A stretch of DNA of 13,118 nt, taken from positions 1-13,118 of the forward strand of contig CANKMK010000004.1 of the NCBI GenBank assembly GCA_947483025.1, written 5' to 3'. Shown here piece after piece: positions 7,355 through 13,116 of this stretch. The stretch is from Chloroflexota bacterium. GTDB lineage: Bacteria > Chloroflexota > Limnocylindria > Limnocylindrales > Limnocylindraceae. The position numbers and the translations under genes are program-made. The notes under the pieces were generated by a model. That model was not told where the DNA came from, searched no databases, and worked only from the letters and a program-made list of their open reading frames with translations. Every line of letters begins with the position of its first letter. Position 1 is the stretch's first letter.

Positions 7355-7363
7355 TGTGGATAA
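7355..7363 (-). promoter_or_regulatory. Perfect DnaA-box consensus (TTATCCACA)
   Basis: The minus strand reads TTATCCACA, the classical DnaA-box 9-mer, directly against the leader hairpin and beside the TATCGCAA half-sites. Only one box is seen, so this is not an origin. It could be a DnaA regulatory site or a chance match. Confidence 0.35.
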
Positions 7364-7397
7364 GTATCGCAAGTTTTGGGACCAGATGTTGCGATAC
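7364..7397. promoter_or_regulatory. Inverted repeat GTATCGCAA/TTGCGATAC
   Basis: A perfect 9-bp inverted repeat has arms at 7364-7372 and 7389-7397, separated by 16 bases. Two related direct half-sites follow, TACCGCAA (7395-7402) and TTTCGCAA (7405-7412), ten bases apart. The cluster lies midway between the divergent rhodopsin and carotenoid-cluster starts, which suggests binding sites for a regulator. The regulator is unknown. Confidence 0.5.
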
Positions 7398-7413
7398 CGC
7401 AATGTTTCGCAAC

Positions 7414-7433
7414 TGTTACAAGATTCTGTAACA
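7414..7433. promoter_or_regulatory. Operator-like palindrome TGTTACA-N6-TGTAACA
   Basis: Two perfect 7-bp arms are separated by AGATTC, a 20-bp two-fold symmetric site with half-site centres about 13 bases apart. The size and symmetry are those of a dimeric helix-turn-helix operator. It lies between the divergent starts, 62 bases upstream of the ATG at 7496. A weak candidate promoter for the plus strand (TTCGCA at 7406-7411 and TAACAA at 7429-7434, 17-base spacing) overlaps it, so binding could repress that promoter. Confidence 0.5.
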
Positions 7434-7495
7434 AACAACACTTTCCACGGGTCCGCGGGAGGCGCTAGGCTGCGAGGGAGGGAAAGGGAGGAGCC

Positions 7496-7885
7496 ATGCC
7501 AGCGATCACAGAGCTCACACGCATCGAGCCGGTCCACTTGGCACGCCTGGAGGCGCACGGGATCTTTACCACGGGCCTTTTGCTTGAGCGCACTGAGACC
7601 CCAACCCGGCGCCAGACCCTGGCAGACCAGACCGATGCTTCGACCGCCGACGTTGCTGAGTGGCGTGATGAAGCGCTCCTGCTCAATCTCGCCTTCCTGG
7701 GGCCTGCGGAGCACGAGCTTCTGGCTCAGGCAGGCTTTGGTGGCGTCGAAACCCTCGCTGCAGCCCCGTGGGAGCAGTTCCAGGCTGCGGTGATCTCAAC
7801 CGCACAGACACTCGGCCTCCCGCTCCCTGACCCGCTCTCACTCCGCTCGTGGTGGGAGCAGGGGCAGGTCCTCGCCGACGCGTGA
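7496..7885 (+). CDS. DUF4332-like small protein
   Basis: The 129-residue soluble protein resembles DUF4332, a family built of helix-hairpin-helix-like repeats. Two repeated units can be seen: a first with ELTRIEPVHLARLEAHGIFTTGLLL (about residues 6-30) followed by RRQTLADQTDASTADVAEW (38-56), and a second with LAFLGPAEHELLAQAGFGGVETLAA (65-89). In each, a short helix, a G-containing turn and a following helix match the "L..hGI.T...LL" rhythm. No catalytic residues are evident, and the biochemical role of the family is unknown to me. The ATG follows a strong purine-rich GGGAGGAG. It is the first gene of the plus-strand cluster, and its stop overlaps the next start (GTGA). Confidence 0.7.
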   Translation: MPAITELTRIEPVHLARLEAHGIFTTGLLLERTETPTRRQTLADQTDASTADVAEWRDEALLLNLAFLGPAEHELLAQAGFGGVETLAAAPWEQFQAAVISTAQTLGLPLPDPLSLRSWWEQGQVLADA

Positions 7886-8511
7886 AGCCCCTCCGCCGCC
7901 TCTTGCGGCGGCTCCTCCTCGCCCTCGCCTCAGCAGCCCTGGCGATTGGCGCAACGACAGCCATCTTCCTCACCCCGCCGGTCGTGCACCCCCTCTTGTC
8001 GGTGAGCGACGCCCATATGGTGCTCGGGGTGGAGCCGAAGGTTGCTGAGGCCCTCTCAGACGCCCTAGTAGGGGACCTGCTCACAGACGGCGCCTTCGAC
8101 GCCCCGCTCGGCGACAGACCACTTCTCTCGGCGGGAGAGCGCTCCCACCTTGCCGATGTCGGCAGCCTCCTACGAGCCGTACTGGTTGCTGGCCTCGGCG
8201 GGCTACTCGTGTTGGCCCTCGCCAGAGCCCGCCGTCGCGCCTGGCTTCGCGTGGCGATTCGTGACGGCGCAGCACTCATCGCGGGCGGAGCTCTCTTGGC
8301 CGCCGCCGCCTTCGCGCTGGCCTTTGATGCCACGTTCTCCTTCTTCCACGGCCTCTTCTTTGCCGCTGGCACCTGGACCTTTAATCCCGCCACGGACCGG
8401 TTGGTGCAGCTCTATCCCGAGCCCTTCTGGGTTCTGGCGGCGCTCCTCTTCTGCCTGGTGCTCGCGGTGGGCTCGTTCACTGCCTATCGCATGACCGCGC
8501 GAACAAGGTGA
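7882..8511 (+). CDS. DUF1461/TIGR01906-like integral membrane protein
   Basis: The 209-residue product has four predicted membrane helices (about 10-32, 97-115, 128-150 and 181-203) and a basic N-terminus (KPLRRLLRR), placing the start in the cytoplasm. Three stretches match what I recall of DUF1461: LLSAGERSHLADVGSLL (81-97, the E-x2-H-x-x-DV pattern), FFHGLFFAAGTWTFNP (154-169) and RLVQLYPEPFWVL (173-185). The function of this family is not known. I chose the GTG at 7882 because it overlaps the upstream stop as GTGA and puts the basic residues directly before the first helix; an ATG at 7849 would overlap the previous gene by 37 bases. The stop overlaps the start of the next gene. Confidence 0.75.
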   Translation: MKPLRRLLRRLLLALASAALAIGATTAIFLTPPVVHPLLSVSDAHMVLGVEPKVAEALSDALVGDLLTDGAFDAPLGDRPLLSAGERSHLADVGSLLRAVLVAGLGGLLVLALARARRRAWLRVAIRDGAALIAGGALLAAAAFALAFDATFSFFHGLFFAAGTWTFNPATDRLVQLYPEPFWVLAALLFCLVLAVGSFTAYRMTARTR

Positions 8512-10061
8512 TGGGCGCGCTCTACCTCGCCGTCATCGGGCTTTCGGCGATCGGTGTGCACGGCCTGGTTAAACGCTTCTCGCTACCGGTTTCTCGCCAC
8601 GTGCTGCTTCCGGTCACGGTCGTCACCACTGTGGCCTTCCTGCTCGTTGATGCGGTCGGAATCTGGCGCGGCTGGTTTGCGACACCACTCTCGTCGACGC
8701 TGCTGATGCTTCCTGGCCGCGGTGCACTTGATGCAGGGCTGCCGATTGAGGAGGTTGCACTCCTTGCAGCACTCGCCGCTTTGGTGGTGGTGCTAATGAG
8801 CATTCGCAGGCCTCGCCCGATGAAGGGGGAGGGAGAGCTCTCGTTGCAGCGCATCGGTGCCGCCGCCCTTTGCGGAACGCTCGTCACAGCCGGGGCGCTC
8901 GTCGCAAACATCGGCGGCGAATACACAGCGGCCACCGCAGGGCTCGCCGCAGGAGCACTGCTGCTGACCGCACCACTCCTTGCTCGCAGCCACGCGAGTC
9001 GCTTGAGCGTTGCAATCTTCTTGGGGCTGACGCTCGTCTTCGACAACATCATGTGCGCAGCAGGTCTCTTTCACTATGCCAGCGCACCGCGCTCGGGGGT
9101 GATGCTGGGTTACGCGCCGGTCGAAGATATCCTCTATGCAGCGGCGTTTGTGCTCTTCGCTGTGCAGCTCACAGCATCCGCACGTGCAGCGAAGGGGCGC
9201 TGGTGGCGGTTGCTGCTGGCCTCCCGCCCTGTTTCGTGGATCAACACCGCGCTCCCATTTGCGGGGGGTGCACTCGCAGCTGGAGCGGGGGAGGCCGTTG
9301 GCGCGTGGTTCCTGCCGCTGGTGATCTGGTGGGGCGTTGCGTACAACCTGTATCTCTATGGGGTCAACGATCTCTATGACCTAGCGACAGATCGCAAGAA
9401 TCCGCGCAAGGGTGGCGCTGAGGGTGCTCTTCTGCAGGACGGTGATCTGCCAACGCTCCGGTCGCTTCTTCTCGTCTCATCATGCACAGCGGCGCTCTTC
9501 TTGCTGACGGGTACCAATGCGGTGCCGATCGCCTGTCTCATCGGCATCGTCTTTGCCACCATGTACAGCGCACCGTGGTTCCTCCGCGCTCGCGCGATTC
9601 CGATCTTCGACGCGGTCATCTCTGCCACGCACTTTGTGGTCCCTGCGGTTGCCGGGCTTGCACTGGGCGGTAAGTTTCAGCAGGCCTGGGTTGCGCCGCT
9701 CGCCGCCTTCTTCTTCTGGAACATGGGGAGCCATGTGGTTGGAGCGTTGCAAGATGTCGATGCGGATCGCCGTAGTCGGATTGCTACGGTCGGAACACTT
9801 CTCGGCGTTCGTGGCGGGGGCCTCTTCGCCATCTCGCTTTATGCAGTGGCGGGGCTCTTGCTGCTCGTACAAGGCGAACCGCTCCAGCGCATCGGGGCGC
9901 TCTTGCCGCTTGCGAGCATCCTCTCGCTCCTACCGCTGATCGCAGGCCGCCCAACCCATGAGGCGGCACGCGCCGCATGGCGCCGATTTATGTTGCTGAA
10001 TCTCTTCCTTGGCGCTGGTGCCGCCATGTTGATCATCCGTAGCCTCGTCGGCGCTGCGTAG
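8511..10061 (+). CDS. Fused lycopene cyclase (two CrtYc/d- or CrtYe/f-type domains) and UbiA-type prenyltransferase (lycopene elongase-like)
   Basis: A 516-residue, multi-helix membrane protein with three domains. Domain 1 (about 1-98) carries LPIEE (77-81), the heterodimeric lycopene cyclase motif. Domain 2 (about 115-222) carries FDNI (177-180), HY (188-189) and YAPVED (201-206), the matching second half. Domain 3 (about 235-516) is UbiA-type: GVNDLYDLATDRKNPRK (284-300) is the first Asp-rich motif in the form seen in lycopene elongases, and LQDVDADRRSRIATVGTLLG (413-432) is the second. Separately, such proteins make C50 carotenoids (elongase plus CrtYe/Yf) or beta-carotene (CrtYc/Yd). The ATG at 8511 shares one base with the upstream stop; a GTG at 8508 adds one residue. 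Which carotenoid is made cannot be read from motifs. Confidence 0.88.
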   Translation: MGALYLAVIGLSAIGVHGLVKRFSLPVSRHVLLPVTVVTTVAFLLVDAVGIWRGWFATPLSSTLLMLPGRGALDAGLPIEEVALLAALAALVVVLMSIRRPRPMKGEGELSLQRIGAAALCGTLVTAGALVANIGGEYTAATAGLAAGALLLTAPLLARSHASRLSVAIFLGLTLVFDNIMCAAGLFHYASAPRSGVMLGYAPVEDILYAAAFVLFAVQLTASARAAKGRWWRLLLASRPVSWINTALPFAGGALAAGAGEAVGAWFLPLVIWWGVAYNLYLYGVNDLYDLATDRKNPRKGGAEGALLQDGDLPTLRSLLLVSSCTAALFLLTGTNAVPIACLIGIVFATMYSAPWFLRARAIPIFDAVISATHFVVPAVAGLALGGKFQQAWVAPLAAFFFWNMGSHVVGALQDVDADRRSRIATVGTLLGVRGGGLFAISLYAVAGLLLLVQGEPLQRIGALLPLASILSLLPLIAGRPTHEAARAAWRRFMLLNLFLGAGAAMLIIRSLVGAA

Positions 10062-10064
10062 TAC

Positions 10065-10070
10065 TACTAT
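10065..10070 (+). promoter_or_regulatory. Putative -10 element for leaderless moaB transcript
   Basis: TACTAT (TAnnnT) ends 6 bases before the ATG at 10077, with GCCCAG between. This is nearly the same layout and spacer as before ispH (GATAAT, GCCCGC, ATG). No Shine-Dalgarno is seen. No clear -35 is present. Confidence 0.42.
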
Positions 10071-10076
10071 GCCCAG

Positions 10077-10559
10077 ATGAGTGATACGCCGCGCACGATT
10101 CTGGTGCTCACCGTCAGCGATTCGATCCATGCTGGCGAACGGGAAGACAAGGCGGGCACCCTCGCCGCTGCAGCCCTCGTAGCCCACGGCTGGGAGGTGC
10201 AGCGTGCACAGGCACCCGACGAGCTGGATGCCATCCGCGCGGCGCTTGAGCAGCACATCGGCACCGTTGACGTCATCTTGACCGCTGGCGGAACGGGGCT
10301 GAGCTCGCGCGATGTCACCCCAGATGCGACTGCCCCGCTCCTGGAGCGGGTGATTCCAGGGATCCCTGACGCGATTCGCATGCTCGGGCGCTCCCAGACG
10401 CCTGCGGCGATCCTTTCGCGCGGTGTGGCGGGCGTGGCGAAGGGGACGCTCATCGTGAATCTCCCGGGAGGTAGTGGTGCCGTACGCGACGGCCTGGCCA
10501 TCCTCCTCCCCGTACTTGAGCACGCCAGCGACGCAATCGGCGAGCGCGACCGCTCCTAG
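10077..10559 (+). CDS. moaB: MoaB/MogA-like molybdenum cofactor biosynthesis protein
   Basis: The 160-residue protein has the MoaB/MogA fold that adenylylates molybdopterin before metal insertion. Diagnostic blocks are TAGGTGLSSRDVTPDAT (residues 69-85), SRGVAGVAKGTLIVNLPGG (114-132) and SGAVRDGL (133-140). The start ILVLTVSDSIHAGEREDKAG (8-27) also matches. Length fits the MogA/MoaB single-domain group rather than MoeA; MoaB and MogA cannot be told apart safely here. It lies 15 bases after the carotenoid fusion gene, with its own apparent leaderless promoter, so it may not belong functionally to that cluster. No other cofactor genes are in view. Confidence 0.9.
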   Translation: MSDTPRTILVLTVSDSIHAGEREDKAGTLAAAALVAHGWEVQRAQAPDELDAIRAALEQHIGTVDVILTAGGTGLSSRDVTPDATAPLLERVIPGIPDAIRMLGRSQTPAAILSRGVAGVAKGTLIVNLPGGSGAVRDGLAILLPVLEHASDAIGERDRS

Positions 10560-10597
10560 TCAGGCTCGGCGACGGGCTTCGCCCACAAGATCGTGTG

Positions 10598-10603
10598 TAG
10601 ACT
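10598..10603 (+). promoter_or_regulatory. Possible -10 (TAGACT) upstream of nrdR
   Basis: TAGACT fits TAnnnT and matches the hexamer before tRNA-Pro. It lies 64 bases before the nrdR start and would give a leader of roughly 60 bases. No -35 match stands out. Confidence 0.3.
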
Positions 10604-10611
10604 CTCCCCAG

Positions 10612-10644
10612 CACCGCTACCTGCGGTGGCCCCGCGTCTTGCGG
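10612..10644 (+). promoter_or_regulatory. Two small hairpins in the nrdR leader
   Basis: CACCGC-TACCT-GCGGTG (10612-10628) and CCGC-GTCTT-GCGG (10632-10644) could form consecutive stem-loops, each with a 5-base loop, ending 9 bases before the Shine-Dalgarno GAGGAGG. There is no T tract. They may be chance in GC-rich DNA. Confidence 0.3.
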
Positions 10645-10667
10645 AGCAGAGGTGAGGAGGAGCGAGG

Positions 10668-11171
10668 GTGCGTTGCCCGTCGTGCAAGGAGCCGGATACG
10701 CGCGTCGTTGATTCGCGCGACCTCGATGACGGCGCCGTCATTCGTCGCCGCCGCGCCTGTCGCATCTGTGGCACCCGCGTCACCACCTACGAGCGCGCCG
10801 AACTCGCCAAGCTCTACGTGATCAAGCGTTCCGGCGAGCGTCAGGAGTACGACTCACAGAAGCTTCTCGAAGGGCTGCGCCGTGCGCTCACTCGTCGCCC
10901 GGTGCCCGTTGATGCCCCAGAGCGCGCCGTTGAGGCGATCGAGGTGCAGATTCGAGCGAGCGGCGCCACCGAACTCTCCTCTGCGCGCATCGGCGCATTG
11001 ACGATGGCGGCGCTTCGCGAGATTGACCAGATCGCCTACATCCGCTTCGCGAGCGTGTATCAGTCGTTTGAAGACCTCGAAACATTGAAGCGTGAAGTAG
11101 ATGAGCTGCTCACCGAGAAGAGCGCAGGGAAGGGGAAGCGTCGCATCCGCGCCGTGGAGGCCGAGGTATGA
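10668..11171 (+). CDS. nrdR: Transcriptional repressor NrdR
   Basis: NrdR represses ribonucleotide reductase genes in response to ATP/dATP. The N-terminal zinc ribbon has C3-x2-C6 and C31-x2-C34 with the basic DNA-binding stretch IRRRRACRICGTRVTTYER (25-43). An ATP-cone domain follows (about 49-139), with VIKRSGERQEYDSQKLLEGL (51-70) and RFASVYQSFEDL (126-137). The last 20 residues are basic then acidic and not conserved. At 167 residues it is near the usual 150-160. The start is GTG at 10668, seven bases after GAGGAGG, and the MRCPxC beginning is invariant in the family. The stop overlaps dcd (ATGA). No ribonucleotide reductase gene is in view. Confidence 0.96.
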   Translation: MRCPSCKEPDTRVVDSRDLDDGAVIRRRRACRICGTRVTTYERAELAKLYVIKRSGERQEYDSQKLLEGLRRALTRRPVPVDAPERAVEAIEVQIRASGATELSSARIGALTMAALREIDQIAYIRFASVYQSFEDLETLKREVDELLTEKSAGKGKRRIRAVEAEV

Positions 11172-11782
11172 GCGTGCTCTCTGACCGCGACATTCTGACC
11201 GCCATCTCGGCAGGCGAGATCGCGATTGCGCCATTTGATGAGGTAGATGTGCAGCCGGCCTCGGTCGACCTTCACCTCGACGGCACGTTCCGTGTCTTTC
11301 GCAACAATCGGTACGGATTCATTGACCCGCGCGTAGAGCAGCCAGATCTCACCGAGATTGAACGCGTTGCCGATGGGGAGCAGTTCATGTTGCATCCAGG
11401 TGAGTTTGTGCTCGGCCAAACGCGCGAGAAGATTTCGTTAGGGAACTCGCTGCTCGGACGGCTTGATGGCAAGTCGTCACTCGGGCGACTCGGTCTGCTG
11501 ATTCACTCCACCGCTGGCTACGTCGATCCAGGTTGGGTCGGGAACCTCACGTTGGAGCTGGGCAACGTTGCTCGTCTCCCAATTGCGCTCTACCCAGGGA
11601 TGCGCATTGGCCAGATCTCGTTCCACCGCATGTCCTCAGAGGTTGATCGTCCATATGGGAGCAGCGAGCTGCGCAGCCGCTACCAGGGCCAAACAGAGCC
11701 AACAGCATCCGCAGCGCACGTTGGCTTTGATGATGAGCAACAGGCGCAGGACGGAGCGAGGGTTACCAAACCTCGTGACTGA
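11168..11782 (+). CDS. dcd: dCTP deaminase, probably bifunctional (dUMP-forming)
   Basis: Dcd converts dCTP to dUTP for thymidylate synthesis; the bifunctional form also cleaves dUTP to dUMP. The start MSVLSDRDIL, VQPASVDLHLDG (28-39), GKSSLGRLGLLIHSTAGYVD (101-120), PGWVGNLTLELGN (121-133, with the likely catalytic Glu130) and PYGSSELRSRYQGQ (162-175) are family blocks. The STAGYVDPGW-GNLTLELGN pattern and the YGSS-x-YQGQ tail resemble the bifunctional enzymes I recall from actinobacteria, so I infer both activities. About 25 residues after the conserved tail are unconserved and acidic. It overlaps nrdR by four bases, so a nucleotide-pool regulator and enzyme are co-expressed. Confidence 0.93.
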   Translation: MSVLSDRDILTAISAGEIAIAPFDEVDVQPASVDLHLDGTFRVFRNNRYGFIDPRVEQPDLTEIERVADGEQFMLHPGEFVLGQTREKISLGNSLLGRLDGKSSLGRLGLLIHSTAGYVDPGWVGNLTLELGNVARLPIALYPGMRIGQISFHRMSSEVDRPYGSSELRSRYQGQTEPTASAAHVGFDDEQQAQDGARVTKPRD

Positions 11783-12611
11783 ACGTCGCAGCATTGAACT
11801 GGGTGGCATCACCGTCGACCTACTCCGCATCGGAACCTTCTGGAGCGATGCAGGGGCAATCTTCGGCCCAGTGCCCCAGGAGACCTGGGCGCCGATGGTC
11901 GCGAACGAACTTGATGCGCGATCCCGCCTCTTGCAGGCGCTCAATATTCTGCACATCAGCGATGCCAGCGGTGGGGTGCTTCTAGAGACTGGAGCAGTGC
12001 CAGCAGGCGCGTACGTGAGCGATGCGGATACCGATTCACGCTCTGCTCGTGAGGCGTTGGTCAGCGCTGGAATCGATGTGGAGCGCATCGCCAGCATTGT
12101 GCCGAGCCACCTGCACCGCGATCATGCCGGCGGGCTTGTTGACCAGCACGGCGACGCTGCGTTTCCCATGGCCCAGATCGTTGCCCCCGAGCGCGAGATC
12201 GCGGCGGTGGCGAGTGGGTCGCTTCGTGCACGCGCCGCCTACGACGTTGCCGGTCTGACGCGACTCTTTGGCGCCACAGCGCCGCGCTCATTCGACGGCG
12301 CCCTCGACCTAACTCCAACGATCTCGCTGCGCCGACTGGGCGGCCACACACCAGGCTCCCAAGCCACGATTGTGCGCGGGCGCGAACGCACCCTCCTCTT
12401 TCTCGGAGACCTCTTCATGCGCCCCTGGCAGGCGAACCCACGCTGGGTGACCGCGTACGACGACGAGGCGTGGGTCTCTGTTGATGCGAAGGCCTCCATC
12501 TTTGCTGAGGCGGCGGCGGGTGAGTGGCTGGTGGCTATGAGTCACGAGGTGCAGGCGCCAGTTGGCCGGATCGTTGCCGACCGCGACCGCTTCCGGTTCG
12601 TTAGCGAGTAG
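11775..12611 (+). CDS. Metallo-beta-lactamase-fold hydrolase
   Basis: The 278-residue protein carries a full set of MBL-fold metal ligands: SHLHRDHAGG (111-120; H112, H114, D116, H117), HTPGS (H191), FLGDLF (D212) and SHE (H257). This predicts a binuclear metal hydrolase. The overall layout recalls lactonase-type MBL proteins, but the substrate is unknown. The early strand motif that usually reads DTG is ETG here (71-73). I chose the GTG at 11775, which overlaps dcd by 8 bases and puts the conserved fold (RSIELGGITVDLLRIG) at the start; the spacing to GCGAGGG is long (12 bases). ATGs at 11730/11733 are possible, but their added residues look unrelated to the fold. Confidence 0.85.
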   Translation: MTERRSIELGGITVDLLRIGTFWSDAGAIFGPVPQETWAPMVANELDARSRLLQALNILHISDASGGVLLETGAVPAGAYVSDADTDSRSAREALVSAGIDVERIASIVPSHLHRDHAGGLVDQHGDAAFPMAQIVAPEREIAAVASGSLRARAAYDVAGLTRLFGATAPRSFDGALDLTPTISLRRLGGHTPGSQATIVRGRERTLLFLGDLFMRPWQANPRWVTAYDDEAWVSVDAKASIFAEAAAGEWLVAMSHEVQAPVGRIVADRDRFRFVSE

Positions 12612-13116
12612 GGAGCAGCTCCTCGACCAGTGCGGCGGCCGCCTCGCGCGTTAGTGGCCCCGTCACGACGCGAAGGACGCGCCCATCAGCATCGAGAATC
12701 AGTTTGGTTGGGATCCCACCAGCTCCAGCGGCGCGGAATAGCTCACTGTTCACGTCGACCAGGAGTAGGTAGCCGAGCTGGTAGCGCTCGGCATACGCCG
12801 CAACGGTGGACGAGAGTTCGCCGACCGAGATGCCAATCACCTGAAGACCGCGATCACCGTACGTCGCAGCGAGCGTGCGCAGCACGGGAGTCTCCTGCTG
12901 GCAGGGCGGGCACCAGGTGGCAAACAGGTCAACGATCACCAGTCGTGCGGCGGGTAGTGCCGCCTGTGCGTCTGCAAAGACACCTCCACCCGCGACCGGC
13001 TGCGCTGCAGGGATCCTGAACGTTGCGCCAACCTCAATCCCCGTGGCGTTTGGATCAACGATGTAGAGGTCGCTCGGCGTTGTGGCGCCTGCTGGGATAT
13101 TCGTTCGTGACAGCAG
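12601..13116 (-). CDS. TlpA/ResA-like thioredoxin-fold protein (5' end outside window)
   Basis: The frame runs from beyond the right edge to the TAA at 12601-12603, giving at least 171 residues. The thioredoxin active site WCPPC lies in IVDLFATWCPPCQQETPVL, and the cis-proline loop is GGIPTKLILD, as in TlpA/ResA proteins that act outside the membrane in disulfide reduction or cytochrome maturation. About 58 residues before the active site are visible (LLSRTNIPAGATTPSDLYIV...), including a VGATFRIP stretch in place of the more usual APDF start. A GTG at 12937-12939 is in frame but would cut the fold, so I treat the gene as partial. Its 3' end overlaps that of the MBL gene by 11 bases, tail to tail. 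Confidence 0.88.
   Translation of the reverse strand: MLSRTNIPAGATTPSDLYIVDPNATGIEVGATFRIPAAQPVAGGGVFADAQAALPAARLVIVDLFATWCPPCQQETPVLRTLAATYGDRGLQVIGISVGELSSTVAAYAERYQLGYLLLVDVNSELFRAAGAGGIPTKLILDADGRVLRVVTGPLTREAAAALVEELLPTR

Noticed and set aside
7355..7363. Replication origin
   Set aside because: Only one DnaA box is present, without an AT-rich unwinding region or dnaA/dnaN/gidA neighbours.
7414..7433. PpsR/CrtJ-type site (TGT-N12-ACA) that controls pigment genes in purple bacteria
   Set aside because: The outer TGT and ACA are 14 bases apart, not 12, and the organism does not look like a purple bacterium.
7313..7714. N-terminal extension of the rhodopsin to an upstream start
   Set aside because: The extra 134 residues would run across the whole intergenic region and antisense to the next gene. 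The ATG at 7312 has a strong Shine-Dalgarno and begins a normal-length rhodopsin.
10573..10586. Terminator after moaB (GGGC-TTC-GCCC hairpin)
   Set aside because: The stem is only four base pairs and no T run follows.
10583..10600. NrdR box in the nrdR upstream region
   Set aside because: ACAAGATCGTGTGT looks vaguely similar but does not match the usual ACACWATATATWGTGT palindrome and has no second copy.
11568..11774. Upstream start for the MBL-fold protein
   Set aside because: It would overlap dcd by over 200 bases, and the added residues look like the out-of-frame translation of dcd.
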